Assembly: GCA_943371425.1 (NCBI GenBank)
Contig: CALRUR010000001.1
Location: 248,001 to 312,000 of the forward strand
Direction: 5' to 3'
Length of the DNA stretch: 64,000 nucleotides
From: CAJBVG01 sp943371425
GTDB lineage: Bacteria > Bacteroidota > Bacteroidia > Sphingobacteriales > Sphingobacteriaceae
Below the pieces are notes generated by a model. That model worked only from the letters and a program-made list of their open reading frames with translations. It searched no databases and was not told the DNA's origin. Both the position numbers and the translations under genes were made by a program. Shown piece by piece: positions 7,791-17,119 of the stretch (the stretch's first letter is position 1; each line of letters begins with the position of its first letter).

Positions 7791-8969
7791 CTAAAGAAGC
7801 TCAAAAATGCCGGCTGCACCTTGACCCGCACCAACGCACATGGTTACCATGCCATACTTGTTATTTCTTGCGCGCATTTCGTTAAATAATTGCACACTTA
7901 ATTTTGCTCCGGAGCAACCCAATGGGTGACCTAATGCAATAGCTCCTCCATTTACATTTACGATATCTTGGTTCAAGCCAAGAGTTCTAATTACGGCTAA
8001 TGATTGAGAAGCAAATGCTTCATTCAATTCAATTAATTCTATGTCGTTTAATTTTAAGTTTGCTGCTTTTAACGCCATTGGTATTGCTTCTACCGGACCA
8101 ATGCCCATTATTCTTGGAGGCACTCCAGCAACTGAATAAGAAATTAATTTTGCGATTGGTTTCACATTTAATCGCTTCAACATTTCTTCCGAAACAATCA
8201 TTACAAACGCAGCACCGTCTGATGTTTGAGATGCGTTACCTGCAGTTACACTTCCAACTGCATCAAACACCGGTTTTAGTTTTGCCAATTTCTGTATGTC
8301 GGTATCTGCACGCGGCCCTTCATCGGTATCAAAAACATATTCTTTGTTTTTCTTCTTGCCGTTTGCATCAATGTAAACTTCATTTATATTGATAGGCACT
8401 ATACCCGATTTAAATTTACCTTGCTCGATTGCAGCTACTGCCTTTCTGTGAGAGTTGAATGAAAACTCATCCTGATCTTCTCTACTTACTTTGTATTCTC
8501 GTGCAACAGCCTCTGCAGTTAAACCCATGCCCCAATAATAATCCGGATTGTTTTTTGCCACTTCATAGTTCGGCACCACTTTCCAACCACCAAATGGGAT
8601 GGTCGACATTACTTCTACTCCACCAGCTATAATACAATCGCTCATGCCCGCTCTAATTTTTGCAGTAGCAATGGCAATAGTTTCTAAGCCCGATGCACAA
8701 TACCTATTAACGGTCATGCCTGGAACTTTATCGGTTTTTAATCCCATCAAAGAAATCATTCTACCAATGTTTAAGCCTTGTTCTGCCTCGGGTGTGGCGT
8801 TACCTACTATTACATCATCAATCCATTCTTTTTCTAATTGAGGAAAATCTAACATCATGTGTTGTATAACATCCGATGCTAAATCATCGGGACGATAAAA
8901 CCTAAGTTTACCACGTGGTGCTTTACCTACTGCCGATCTGTATGCCGAAATGATATATGCTTCTTTCAT
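7791..8969 (-). CDS. fadA: Acetyl-CoA acyltransferase (3-ketoacyl-CoA thiolase)
   Basis: A 392-residue thiolase catalysing the last, chain-shortening step of beta-oxidation. The nucleophilic cysteine lies in NRYCASGLETIA (about residue 90), the catalytic histidine in GGAIALGHPLGCSGA (about 345-355), and the second cysteine in MCVGAGQGAAGIFE near the C-terminus. The N-terminal AYRSAVGKAPRG and LNEAFASQSLAV are also standard. Length and motifs fit FadA rather than a biosynthetic acetoacetyl-CoA thiolase, supported by the fadN gene three bases upstream. Translation is probably coupled to fadN. Confidence 0.96.
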   Translation of the reverse strand: MKEAYIISAYRSAVGKAPRGKLRFYRPDDLASDVIQHMMLDFPQLEKEWIDDVIVGNATPEAEQGLNIGRMISLMGLKTDKVPGMTVNRYCASGLETIAIATAKIRAGMSDCIIAGGVEVMSTIPFGGWKVVPNYEVAKNNPDYYWGMGLTAEAVAREYKVSREDQDEFSFNSHRKAVAAIEQGKFKSGIVPININEVYIDANGKKKNKEYVFDTDEGPRADTDIQKLAKLKPVFDAVGSVTAGNASQTSDGAAFVMIVSEEMLKRLNVKPIAKLISYSVAGVPPRIMGIGPVEAIPMALKAANLKLNDIELIELNEAFASQSLAVIRTLGLNQDIVNVNGGAIALGHPLGCSGAKLSVQLFNEMRARNNKYGMVTMCVGAGQGAAGIFELL

Positions 8970-8972
8970 AAA

Positions 8973-11375
8973 TTAATTTCTTAATGGTTTACCACCTTTT
9001 AAAATGGCCTGTAATCTTTCTAATGTTTTACGTTCTGCACATAATGATAAAAATGCTTCGCGTTCTAAGTCGAGTAAGTATTGTTCTGAAACTAAACTCG
9101 GTTCACTTAAATCGCCACCACATAAAACATATCCTAATTTTTCAGATATTTTTTTATCATGCTCAGACATGTAATGGCCCGAGTACATTGTATTTGCACC
9201 CGCGAACACCATTCCTAATCCTTGGCGACCTAACACTTTTATATCGGTTCTTTCTGTAGGTCGAACATATCCTTCATCTGCTAATTCAATTGCTTTCTGT
9301 TTTGCATCGGCAATTAATCTGTGTTGGTTCATGCTTATACCATACTGACCTTTTTTCAAATAACCTAAGCCGTATGCTTCTTCGGCAGAAGTAGATACTT
9401 TAGCCATACCAATGGTTAGAAATTTTTCTCTTAAGGTATTTAATTCGTAATCGCCTTCGCGGTACGCATCAGAAATGCGCAAGGCAAATTCTTTAGAACC
9501 ACCGCCACCAGGTATTACACCTACACCAAATTCTACAAGACCCATATAGGTTTCGGCATTTGCTTGTACCCAATCTGCATGCAAACATAGTTCGCATCCA
9601 CCTCCTAAAGTTAAATGATGTGGTGCCGCCACCACAGGTATAGAGGAGTATCTAACTCGCATCATCGTTTTTTGAAACTGACGAATAGCAAAATCTATTT
9701 CATCATACTCTTGCTCTACTGCCATCATAAAAATCATGGCAATGTTTGCGCCTGCAGAAAAATTTGCGCCTTGGTTTCCTACCACTAATCCACGGAAATC
9801 TTTTTCCGCAAGATCAATTGCTTTATTAATCCCCATCAATACTTCACCACCAATAGAATTCATCTTTGTATGGAATTCACAATTCAATATTCCATCGCCT
9901 AAGTCAGTTACAGTAACACCTGAGTTGCCCCAAACTTTTTTGTTTGTACGTATATTATCTAAAATAATAAAGGCTTCTGCACCTGGTATTTTTTTATATT
10001 CTTTACTCAACTGATCGTAATATCTTACTTCTGCATTTTCTGTTTTATAAAAACTTGTTTTTCCAGATGCTAACATTTCAGTTAACCAAGGTGCTACTGT
10101 TAAGCCTTCTTTTTGCATGGCATCAACAGTATTTTGAACTCCTAATACATCCCAAACTTGAAAAGGTCCTAATTCCCAACCAAAACCTGCGCGCATCGCA
10201 TCATCTAAGCGATACAAATCATCTGTAATTTCAGGTACCCGTTTCGTACAATAAGCAAACAAAGAATGCATTGTTTTACGGAAGAATATGCCTGCAGTAT
10301 CGGTAGCGGTATTTAAAAACTGTAAACGATCTTTCAAATTATCCATCGTTTTCATTGCTTCAAGCGAGGATGATTTAAACTTTTGTTTCGGTTCGTATTC
10401 GAGTGTTTTTAAATTGAGAGATAAAATATCTTTTTCCCCTTTTTCATTTTTAGTTTTTTTGTAGAAGCCTTGTTTCGTTTTATCACCTAACCAGTTATTG
10501 GCTTCCATTTTTGCAATGAATTCCGGAATTCTGAATGCATCCTTCGATTCGTCGTTTGGTAAATTTTCTTGCAAACCACGTGCTACCTTTATCAATGTAT
10601 CTAAACCTACTACATCCGTAGTTCTAAAGGTTGCAGATTTTGGTCTACCTACAATAGTACCCGTATAACGATCCACTTCATCAATACTTAATCCCATTTC
10701 ATCAACCATATGAAATAAGGAAAGTATAGAAAACACCCCAATTCTATTGGCAATAAATGCAGGAGTATCTTTACACAATACCGTTGTTTTACCTAAATAT
10801 AAATCACCATAGTGCAATAAGAAATCAACAACAGATTGATCTGTATTTGGTGTAGGAATTATTTCTAATAATGGTAAATAACGTGGAGGATTAAAAAAAT
10901 GTGTTCCACAAAAATGCTTTTTAAAATCATCGGATCTTCCTTCGGTCATTAAATGAATAGGAATACCAGAAGTATTAGAAGTTATTAAGGTTCCTGGTTT
11001 ACGGAAGGTTTCTACACGTTCGAATAAACTTTGTTTAATTCCTAAATTTTCTACAACCACTTCTATCACCCAATCACAATCAGTTATCCAATTTAAATTA
11101 TCGTCGAAATTTCCGGTTGTAATTAATTTTGCGGTTTGCTTTGTAAATACAGCAGAAGGATTAGAACTTAGTGTTTGCTTTAATGCATCGTTCACGATTC
11201 TGTTTTTAACACTTGGGTTGTCCAAGCTTAAACCAGTTGCTTGCTCTGCGTCATTTAAGGCTTTTGGCGCAATATCTAGCAAATAAACTTTGATGCCTGC
11301 ATTTGCAAAATGGCAAGCAATTCTAGACCCCATCACACCCGATCCCAACACCGCAACTTTATTTATTCTTCTCAT
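8973..11375 (-). CDS. fadN: 3-hydroxyacyl-CoA dehydrogenase/enoyl-CoA hydratase, FadN type
   Basis: A two-domain beta-oxidation enzyme of 800 residues from the chosen start. The dehydrogenase comes first: KVAVLGSGVMGSRIACHFAN is its NAD site, and HFFNPPRYLPLLEIIPTP its catalytic region. The hydratase follows from about residue 490, with NQGANFSAGANIA, LTLGGGCELCLHAD and EFGVGVIPGGGGSKE holding the oxyanion hole and catalytic acidic residues. This order is that of FadN, opposite to E. coli FadB. I chose the ATG at 11375 (MRRINKVAV) over one 21 bases upstream because the likely -7 element at 11394-11401 would put transcription initiation inside the longer form. First gene of the fad operon. Confidence 0.95.
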   Translation of the reverse strand: MRRINKVAVLGSGVMGSRIACHFANAGIKVYLLDIAPKALNDAEQATGLSLDNPSVKNRIVNDALKQTLSSNPSAVFTKQTAKLITTGNFDDNLNWITDCDWVIEVVVENLGIKQSLFERVETFRKPGTLITSNTSGIPIHLMTEGRSDDFKKHFCGTHFFNPPRYLPLLEIIPTPNTDQSVVDFLLHYGDLYLGKTTVLCKDTPAFIANRIGVFSILSLFHMVDEMGLSIDEVDRYTGTIVGRPKSATFRTTDVVGLDTLIKVARGLQENLPNDESKDAFRIPEFIAKMEANNWLGDKTKQGFYKKTKNEKGEKDILSLNLKTLEYEPKQKFKSSSLEAMKTMDNLKDRLQFLNTATDTAGIFFRKTMHSLFAYCTKRVPEITDDLYRLDDAMRAGFGWELGPFQVWDVLGVQNTVDAMQKEGLTVAPWLTEMLASGKTSFYKTENAEVRYYDQLSKEYKKIPGAEAFIILDNIRTNKKVWGNSGVTVTDLGDGILNCEFHTKMNSIGGEVLMGINKAIDLAEKDFRGLVVGNQGANFSAGANIAMIFMMAVEQEYDEIDFAIRQFQKTMMRVRYSSIPVVAAPHHLTLGGGCELCLHADWVQANAETYMGLVEFGVGVIPGGGGSKEFALRISDAYREGDYELNTLREKFLTIGMAKVSTSAEEAYGLGYLKKGQYGISMNQHRLIADAKQKAIELADEGYVRPTERTDIKVLGRQGLGMVFAGANTMYSGHYMSEHDKKISEKLGYVLCGGDLSEPSLVSEQYLLDLEREAFLSLCAERKTLERLQAILKGGKPLRN

Positions 11376-11393
11376 TGGTAAATAATTTACATT

Positions 11394-11420
11394 CAAAATT
11401 ATATACCCTCTAATGGGTAT
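11394..11420 (-). promoter_or_regulatory. Promoter and possible operator of the fad operon
   Basis: The minus strand has TAATTTTG (11394-11401), a full match to TAnnTTTG. Directly upstream, ATACCC (11403-11408) and GGGTAT (11415-11420) form an inverted repeat with a 6-base spacer, placed between the -33 and -7 regions where a repressor could act. No convincing -33 element was seen. The operator role is inference. Confidence 0.45.
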
Positions 11421-11470
11421 TTTTTAAACTGGTTTTCTACTTAATATTGAATAACAAAAAAAATGTATAT

Positions 11471-11950
11471 ATGAAAAATTTAAACTTATTGGCTTTACTT
11501 GCATTTATTGGCATCTCGAGCCTACTTTCTTCTTGCAAAGAAGATGAAAGTAACAATCCGAGTCCCACTCCGAGTGCTGGTTTCAGTGTAAATGTTAATG
11601 GTACTGTTTATAGTACAGATACCGCAAACTTCGATGTTGAGCAAAATCGCATTCAGATTTTTGCTGGCAAAAATCAATATCAGAATACTATGATTATTGA
11701 TATTAACAGCATTAATTCTGGCACATATAATTTTGGTGTCAACAATGGTTTGTCATACCGTAAAAAAACAGGTCCAGGCTTATTCGATTTTATTTTTTAC
11801 GAAACCGGAACTAAAGGCAGCATAACCATATCTAGCATTGATACTGCTAACAAAGTTGTTGGAACCTTTAGTGGAACGGCCTACAATGTTAACAATCCAA
11901 ATGATAGTGTGGTACTAAGCAATGGTACTTTTTCATTAAACAGAGAATAA
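11471..11950 (+). CDS. Small lipoprotein of unknown function
   Basis: A 159-residue secreted lipoprotein. The signal MKNLNLLALLAFIGISSLLSSC ends in a lipobox with the cysteine at residue 22, followed by acidic and Ser/Pro linker residues. The remainder is Thr/Ser/Asn/Gly-rich with alternating hydrophobic residues (GTFSGTAYNVNNPNDSVVLS near the end), suggesting a small beta-sandwich as in many Bacteroidota surface lipoproteins of the DUF6252 kind; that family assignment is a guess. The start at 11471 is chosen because it begins a normal signal peptide; a longer TTG-initiated frame only adds polar residues. Divergent from fadN and followed by a strong terminator. Confidence 0.8.
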   Translation: MKNLNLLALLAFIGISSLLSSCKEDESNNPSPTPSAGFSVNVNGTVYSTDTANFDVEQNRIQIFAGKNQYQNTMIIDINSINSGTYNFGVNNGLSYRKKTGPGLFDFIFYETGTKGSITISSIDTANKVVGTFSGTAYNVNNPNDSVVLSNGTFSLNRE

Positions 11951-11971
11951 TTGTTATTCAAAGAACTAAGG

Positions 11972-11997
11972 TGCTAGGCCTATGCCTAGCATTTTTT
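11972..11997 (+). terminator. Rho-independent terminator between lipoprotein gene and fadD
   Basis: TGCTAGGC (11972-11979), loop CTAT, GCCTAGCA (11984-11991), then TTTTTT (11992-11997). A textbook terminator for the plus-strand lipoprotein gene; the hairpin also lies just past the fadD stop on the other strand, so it may serve both. Confidence 0.9.
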
Positions 11998-13810
11998 ATT
12001 TATAAATAGTTGCAATTTTACTTGAATATTTCTCTAAAATTGCTTTACGTTTTAAACTTAATTTTGGTGTTAATTCCCCTTCATCAATTGTAAATTCACG
12101 GGGTAACAATACAAACTTTTTAATTTGTTCCCAATGACCTAATGAGCTATTATAAAAATCTACTTCTTTCTGGATTCTATCCATAATTCGTTGATCATTG
12201 ATAATAGAAGCATTATCAACATAATCTATATTTTTAATTGTACACCAATCTTTTAAATGTGCGAAGGCTGGTATAATTAAGGCTGAAGGGAAACGTTCGT
12301 TTTCTCCCAAAACCATTATCTGCTCAATGAATTTAGATTCTTTAAATTTATTTTCTATTACTTGTGGGGCGATGTATTTCCCTCCTGCAGTTTTAAATAT
12401 TTCTTTTTTACGATCGGTAATTTTTAAATATCTATTATCTACCCATTCGCCAATATCACCTGTATGGAACCAACCATCTGTATCAATTACTTCATTGGTA
12501 GCTTCTTCTTTTTTAAAATACCCTTTCATGATGTTCGGACCTCGAGCAAGTATTTCTCCATCGGCAGCAATTTTAACTTCTACTCCGGGTATAGTAGGTC
12601 CTACAGTTCCAAACCAACGCATGCCTTTATCTATTCCATTAACCGCCACAACTGGCGAGGTTTCTGTTAATCCATAACCTTGTAATACTGGTATTTGGGC
12701 AGCCCAAAATACACGAGCTAAACGCTCTTGCAAGGCAGCTCCACCCGCACAAATAGCTTTAATATTTCCACCCAATGCTTCACGCCATTTTTTGAAAATT
12801 ATTTTATTAGCAATGTACAATTGGAACTCATACCACCATCCATTTGCACCATCATACTCATAACGTAAACCTAAATCTAATGCCCAAAAAAATAATTTCT
12901 TTTTAATACCTGTTAGTTCTGCCCCTTTAGCCACAATTTTATCGTATACCTTTTCGAGCAAACGAGGTACTGTAGTAAACATGTGCGGCTGAACTTCTTT
13001 TAAATTATCTGCAATTTTTTCTAACGACTCCGCATAATAAATACTTACGCCTTTACTTAAATACATGTAAACTACCATGCGTTCGAAAATATGAGAGAGC
13101 GGTAAAAAACTTAATGCTTTGTGCGAACCTTCTGGAATTAATGGATTAGATGATTTGAAATTACTTACCAAATTATCATGAGTTAACATTACTCCCTTCG
13201 GATTACCAGTAGTTCCTGATGTATATATTAAAGTAAGTAAATCATCTGGTTGTACATTATCTCTGTATTCAACTACTTTATCCATATCATTAGAGTCGCC
13301 AATATCTTTTAAGTACTCCCAATGTTTTACATTTTCAGCATTTATATTTTCATAAGAAAAAACATGTTGCAATTCTGGACAATCTGCTTGTACATTTTTA
13401 ATTTTTTGAAATAAATCATCGGTTGCTACAAATACAACTTTAGCGCCAGAATCTTGTAAGATGTATCTTAAATCTGCTTCTGCAAGTGTAGGATAAAGAG
13501 GTAAATGGATAGCACCCATTTGCATTACTGCAAAATCTACGATGTTCCATTCGGGTCGATTCGGCGACATGTTAGCAATTTTGTCGTCTTTCTTAATACC
13601 TAGTTTTAATAAACCTAAACTTAATTCATCTACTTGCCTTATAAAATTTTCTGTTTCATATGAAATCCATTTACCATCGACTTTAGCTGAAAAAATAGCT
13701 TTTTCAGGATAATACATCTTTAGAAAAGGAAGCAAATCAAATACACGTGTTATTTTCATAGAAGAATATTTTTTTGAATAAGTTACAATTTTTTCCTCTT
13801 CTCTTTCCAA
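11996..13810 (-). CDS. fadD: Long-chain fatty acid--CoA ligase
   Basis: A 604-residue AMP-forming acyl-CoA synthetase that activates fatty acids for beta-oxidation or lipid synthesis. The ATP/AMP signature LIYTSGTTGNPKGVMLTH lies at about residues 193-210, GYGLTETSPVV at about 370, and DGWFHTGDIGEW with KITDRKKEIFKTAGGKYIAP in the hinge and C-terminal lid (about 420-465). This pattern and length match long-chain (FAA1/FadD15-like) ligases of Bacteroidota. An in-frame ATG 17 codons downstream (MKITRVFDLLPF) is an alternative start. It is on the same strand as the fad operon but separated from it by the lipoprotein gene, with its own promoter. Confidence 0.95.
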   Translation of the reverse strand: MEREEEKIVTYSKKYSSMKITRVFDLLPFLKMYYPEKAIFSAKVDGKWISYETENFIRQVDELSLGLLKLGIKKDDKIANMSPNRPEWNIVDFAVMQMGAIHLPLYPTLAEADLRYILQDSGAKVVFVATDDLFQKIKNVQADCPELQHVFSYENINAENVKHWEYLKDIGDSNDMDKVVEYRDNVQPDDLLTLIYTSGTTGNPKGVMLTHDNLVSNFKSSNPLIPEGSHKALSFLPLSHIFERMVVYMYLSKGVSIYYAESLEKIADNLKEVQPHMFTTVPRLLEKVYDKIVAKGAELTGIKKKLFFWALDLGLRYEYDGANGWWYEFQLYIANKIIFKKWREALGGNIKAICAGGAALQERLARVFWAAQIPVLQGYGLTETSPVVAVNGIDKGMRWFGTVGPTIPGVEVKIAADGEILARGPNIMKGYFKKEEATNEVIDTDGWFHTGDIGEWVDNRYLKITDRKKEIFKTAGGKYIAPQVIENKFKESKFIEQIMVLGENERFPSALIIPAFAHLKDWCTIKNIDYVDNASIINDQRIMDRIQKEVDFYNSSLGHWEQIKKFVLLPREFTIDEGELTPKLSLKRKAILEKYSSKIATIYK

Positions 13811-13855
13811 TTATGCCAATTATTTTAATGATATTAGATTGATGAATCAACCACT

Positions 13856-13906
13856 ATACCATATTGGTATTTAGTACAAATATATCATCATTTTAATAAA
13901 AAACAA
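13856..13906 (-). promoter_or_regulatory. fadD promoter with an inverted repeat at the predicted start of transcription
   Basis: Minus strand: TTG (13904-13906), 19 bases, then TATATTTG (13877-13884), a full -7 match. Transcription should begin near 13870, exactly where ATACCA-TAT-TGGTAT (13856-13870) forms a perfect inverted repeat that could be a repressor operator. A second inverted repeat TTGAT-GA-ATCAA lies at 13839-13850. The arms ATACC/GGTAT also occur ahead of fadN (11403-11420) but with a longer spacer. Confidence 0.55.
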
Positions 13907-13910
13907 GTTT

Positions 13911-14912
13911 ATGGCAAAATTTTTTAACTTTTCTAAGGAATTTAATTTAAAAATTCCGGTTGTAATGGCCCCTATGTTTTTGGTTTCAAACCTACAAATG
14001 TTAAAGGCGGCTATCGACTCGGGTATACTTGGTGTATTCCCAACTCTTAATTATAGAAACGAAGGGGAATTAGAAAGTGTATTAAAAAGTTTAAATGAAC
14101 ACAAAAATAAATCGAACCACGGTAATTATGGCGTAAACTTAATAGTTCAAAAAACGAATGTGATGTTTGAAAAGCATTTGAGTATTTGTGTAAATGCAAA
14201 AGTACCTTTCTACATTACTTCATTGGGATCACCAGCTAGGGTAATAGAAGAGGCCCATAAATATGGTGGAAAAGTATATTGTGATGTAACCAATTTACAG
14301 CATGCTAAAAAATGTAATGATTTAGGTTGTGATGGATTTATTGCTGTTGGGCAAGGTGCAGGCGGGCATGCAGGGCCAAACCCATTGCAGGTATTAGTGC
14401 CAAGCTTAAAACATGCATTTCCAGATAAACCAGTAATTGCTGCGGGAGGCATTGCAAATGGTGAAGGATTATTATCTGCAATGGCACTGGGCGCTTGCGC
14501 AGCATCTGTAGGAACAAGATTTATTGCAAGTACGGAAGCCGGTGTAAGTGATGAATACAAAAATGGAATTGTGAATTCTGAAATGGATGATATTGTATTA
14601 ACCGAAAAAATATCGGGAACACCTTGTACCATTATTAATACGCCTTACGCAAAAAAAATAGGCTACTCGCAAAATTGGTTCGAGAAATTATTATCGAAAA
14701 ATAAGCGTACAAAAAAATATTTCAAAATGTTGGTACAATGGAAAGGAATGAAGAGTTTAAGCAAATCAATACTTCCAGGATCCTATGAAACATTATGGTG
14801 TGCGGGTAAGTCGGTATCTTTAATACACGACATTAAACCCATCAATGTTATTGTGGAGGAAATGAAAACGGAGTTTGAAGAATCTAAAAAACAATTGTTA
14901 CAAATTGTATAA
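13911..14912 (+). CDS. Nitronate monooxygenase / NPD-family FMN protein
   Basis: A 333-residue TIM-barrel flavoprotein of the 2-nitropropane dioxygenase family, which includes nitronate monooxygenases and the enoyl-ACP reductase FabK. Family features: PVVMAPMFLVSNLQMLKAA at the N-terminus, VGQGAGGHAG (about residues 144-153) and the FMN-phosphate segment VIAAGGIANGEG...ALGACAASVGTRF (about 180-205). The HGNYGVNL motif region fits too. Which reaction it performs cannot be decided by sequence. It is divergent from fadD and followed by a hotdog-fold gene 10 bases on, so a lipid-related role is plausible but inferred. Confidence 0.88.
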   Translation: MAKFFNFSKEFNLKIPVVMAPMFLVSNLQMLKAAIDSGILGVFPTLNYRNEGELESVLKSLNEHKNKSNHGNYGVNLIVQKTNVMFEKHLSICVNAKVPFYITSLGSPARVIEEAHKYGGKVYCDVTNLQHAKKCNDLGCDGFIAVGQGAGGHAGPNPLQVLVPSLKHAFPDKPVIAAGGIANGEGLLSAMALGACAASVGTRFIASTEAGVSDEYKNGIVNSEMDDIVLTEKISGTPCTIINTPYAKKIGYSQNWFEKLLSKNKRTKKYFKMLVQWKGMKSLSKSILPGSYETLWCAGKSVSLIHDIKPINVIVEEMKTEFEESKKQLLQIV

Positions 14913-14922
14913 TATTTTTAAC

Positions 14923-15417
14923 ATGAAAAAATTAGAAAATATTTTAGCAAAAGCATATAAAAGCAAATTCTGGTTATGGGTATTGAATAAAGGCTTAGGC
15001 AGGATTATTCCTTTTAATGCACCACATCATTTTAAGATTATTGCTGTAGATCCTAATTCAATTACAGTCCACATTCCATACATCCGAAAAAATTTAAATC
15101 ATTTAAAAGGAATACATGCATGTGCATTAGCAACCGCCAGTGAATATGCTTGTGGATTTTTATTAATAAGCAGATTAAGTCCTAGTAAGTACCGCCTTAT
15201 TATGCGAAACTTAAGTATCGATTTTGTAAAACAAGGTAGAGAAGAATTATTTGTAAACTTCAGTTTAACCGAAGATCGAATAAATGAAATAAAAAAGAAA
15301 TTAGAAAGTTCGCCTCAATGTATGGAACTACTAGAGGTTGAGGTGCGAGACGTTAATAAAAATTTGATCTCGGTGGCGAAGTTGGAGTGGCAGTTGAAGG
15401 ACTGGAATAAACTGTAA
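14923..15417 (+). CDS. DUF4442-type hotdog-fold protein (putative thioesterase)
   Basis: A 164-residue protein from the chosen start at 14923 (MKKLENILAKAY). A frame open 48 bases further upstream would overlap the preceding gene and adds nothing recognisable. The segment HHFKIIAVDPNSITVHIPYI followed by LKGIHACALATASEYACGFL resembles the hotdog fold of the DUF4442 family, where the helix after the HACAL motif packs against the sheet; many hotdog proteins hydrolyse acyl-CoA. No catalytic residue can be assigned with certainty. Co-transcribed with the NPD-family gene; a GTAC-type hairpin begins four bases after the stop. Confidence 0.75.
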   Translation: MKKLENILAKAYKSKFWLWVLNKGLGRIIPFNAPHHFKIIAVDPNSITVHIPYIRKNLNHLKGIHACALATASEYACGFLLISRLSPSKYRLIMRNLSIDFVKQGREELFVNFSLTEDRINEIKKKLESSPQCMELLEVEVRDVNKNLISVAKLEWQLKDWNKL

Positions 15418-15420
15418 AAT

Positions 15421-15462
15421 GTAAGTTGTACAATGTACTTTGTACAACTTACAGAGTACAAT
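15421..15462. terminator. GTAC-type palindrome between convergent genes
   Basis: GTAAGTTGTACA (15421-15432), loop ATGTACTT, TGTACAACTTAC (15441-15452) form a perfect 12-bp stem, followed by the partial word AGAGTACAA. It fills the 46 bases between two convergent stop codons and uses the same TGTACA word as the repeats around the four-helix-bundle gene. It may end transcription from both sides, although the T tract is weak. Confidence 0.6.
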
Positions 15463-15463
15463 A

Positions 15464-16312
15464 TTACTTTTTCAATTCAGCAATTAACTTTTCATTCAAC
15501 GCAACATAATCTGGATTGCCTGCTTTTGCAGCCATTTCTTTCGATGCGTTTGCAGCAGCAATTGCCTCTGCTTTGTTGTTTAATCCTTTGTAGATTTTAG
15601 CTTTTAAGTGTACCATCCAATATGCATCTGCTCTTGCAGCAATTGCTTTGTTGCACCACTCTAATGCTTTGTTTAAATCTTTACCATTTTCGAAATAGTA
15701 ACTAGCTGCAGAAAAATACGAGTTGCCATCTGGTTTAGGATTTAATGTTTTTTCGATGCTTGCTTCGATTTTAGAATCAATGTCTGTTGTAATGTTTACA
15801 GAAACTTTAGTTTTCTCCCAAGAGATATTCATCTTGCAAGTTTTTGCAGCAATGTCTGTAATATCAATTGTAAACGACTCTACATTACTAGTTAATGTTT
15901 GAGGCTTAACTTTTACTCTCAAAGCATCATTCTCTTCTTTGTAATCGCCTGGATCGCCAAGACCCCACATTTTTAAGTTCTTGTGGAAGATAATTGTCCA
16001 CTCTGCTTTTCCAGGAATCGTATAAATTGCATATTCTCCAGCTGCTAATTTATTTCCTTCAATCATCACATCATCAGAAAATGTAACTTTTGATGAGTTG
16101 TTAGCACCTGTTCTCCATAATTTATCAAATGGAACTAAGTCTCCAAAAATTACACGCCCTTTTGCTTGTGGACGAGAATAAGCCAATGAAATTTCGCCTA
16201 ATCCAAATGCTTGTTTAGAGCTTGCTAATGGGCTAGGTTGTGGTGTTTTAATTTGAGCAAAACTTGCAATGCTCAAAACACATAATAGTAGTGTTACTTT
16301 AATTTTTCTCAT
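15464..16312 (-). CDS. DUF2911 domain secreted protein with C-terminal TPR-like part
   Basis: A 282-residue exported protein. A classic signal peptide (VTLLLCVLSIASFAQ) is followed by the DUF2911 domain at about residues 25-170, recognisable from GEISLAYSRPQAKGRVIFGD, LWRTGANNSSKVTFS and GEYAIYTIPGKAEWTIIFHK. The last 90 residues (SYYFENGKDLNKALEWCNKA...AKIYKGLNNKAEAIAAANAS) look like two tetratricopeptide-like helical hairpins. DUF2911 proteins are common in Bacteroidota and their role is unknown. It stands alone after the polysaccharide operon; TAATTTAG upstream is one mismatch from a -7 element. Confidence 0.88.
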   Translation of the reverse strand: MRKIKVTLLLCVLSIASFAQIKTPQPSPLASSKQAFGLGEISLAYSRPQAKGRVIFGDLVPFDKLWRTGANNSSKVTFSDDVMIEGNKLAAGEYAIYTIPGKAEWTIIFHKNLKMWGLGDPGDYKEENDALRVKVKPQTLTSNVESFTIDITDIAAKTCKMNISWEKTKVSVNITTDIDSKIEASIEKTLNPKPDGNSYFSAASYYFENGKDLNKALEWCNKAIAARADAYWMVHLKAKIYKGLNNKAEAIAAANASKEMAAKAGNPDYVALNEKLIAELKK

Positions 16313-16364
16313 AATATGGTGATTTTTTAATAAACAATATTAACTAAATTATATGTAATTGGTT

Positions 16365-17117
16365 TTAATTTTTTATTATAAATTGAAGTATTTTAGATAA
16401 AGGCTTCATAAATAAAGTATAGAATTTAGGACTTACATTATTTACCTCCCAGGCCCTTTTATCATCTCTATTTGCTTTTATTCTATTTTCAATACTACGA
16501 TTGCTTAAACCACCCTCTCGCATTAATACGGTAACTTGCGGATAATAGGCTAACCTAATTTTATTTACATGTATCATACGCAACATTAATTCATAATCGG
16601 CAGCAGATGGCATATCTGTTCTATAATTCCCATATTTTTGATATATGCTCTTTCTAAGGTATAAGGTTGGGTGCGGAGGCATCCATCCATTATAAAATTT
16701 GCCCTCTCTGTATTCTCCAGATTTCCAAAATCGAATAACCTTAGTAATATCATCTCTCTGCACATATTTCAAATCGGCATACAATGCATCGATTTTTTCA
16801 TGGGTAAAATAATTTACAATATTTTTTATCACTTCATTATTGGCAAAAACATCATCGGCGTTTAATATCCCGATAATGTCTCCACTTGCCATTTCAAGAC
16901 CTTTGTTCATCGCATCATAGATGCCCTTGTCTTTCTCAGATATCCATTTAGTAACAGTGGCACTGTGTTTCTTTATAATTTCTACAGTAGCGTCTTTAGA
17001 ATTACCATCAACAATTATGTATTCAATATTTTGATGAGTTTGATTCGCAACCGAGAGAATGGTGTCTTCAATAGTACTTGCAGAATTATAACAAACGGTA
17101 ATGATGCTTACTTTCAT
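16365..17117 (-). CDS. Family 2 glycosyltransferase
   Basis: A 250-residue GT-A fold glycosyltransferase. The nucleotide-sugar site opens with VSIITVCYNSASTIEDTILS, YIIVDGNSKDAT follows, and ILNADDVF (about residue 95) carries the metal-binding acidic residues; PHPTLYLRKSIY matches the WcaA-like GT2 group used for colanic-acid-type polymers. It should add one sugar to the repeat unit in the cytoplasm. Last gene of the polysaccharide operon, two bases after the preceding membrane-protein gene. The sugar and acceptor are not predictable. Confidence 0.92.
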   Translation of the reverse strand: MKVSIITVCYNSASTIEDTILSVANQTHQNIEYIIVDGNSKDATVEIIKKHSATVTKWISEKDKGIYDAMNKGLEMASGDIIGILNADDVFANNEVIKNIVNYFTHEKIDALYADLKYVQRDDITKVIRFWKSGEYREGKFYNGWMPPHPTLYLRKSIYQKYGNYRTDMPSAADYELMLRMIHVNKIRLAYYPQVTVLMREGGLSNRSIENRIKANRDDKRAWEVNNVSPKFYTLFMKPLSKILQFIIKN

Positions 17118-17119
17118 TT

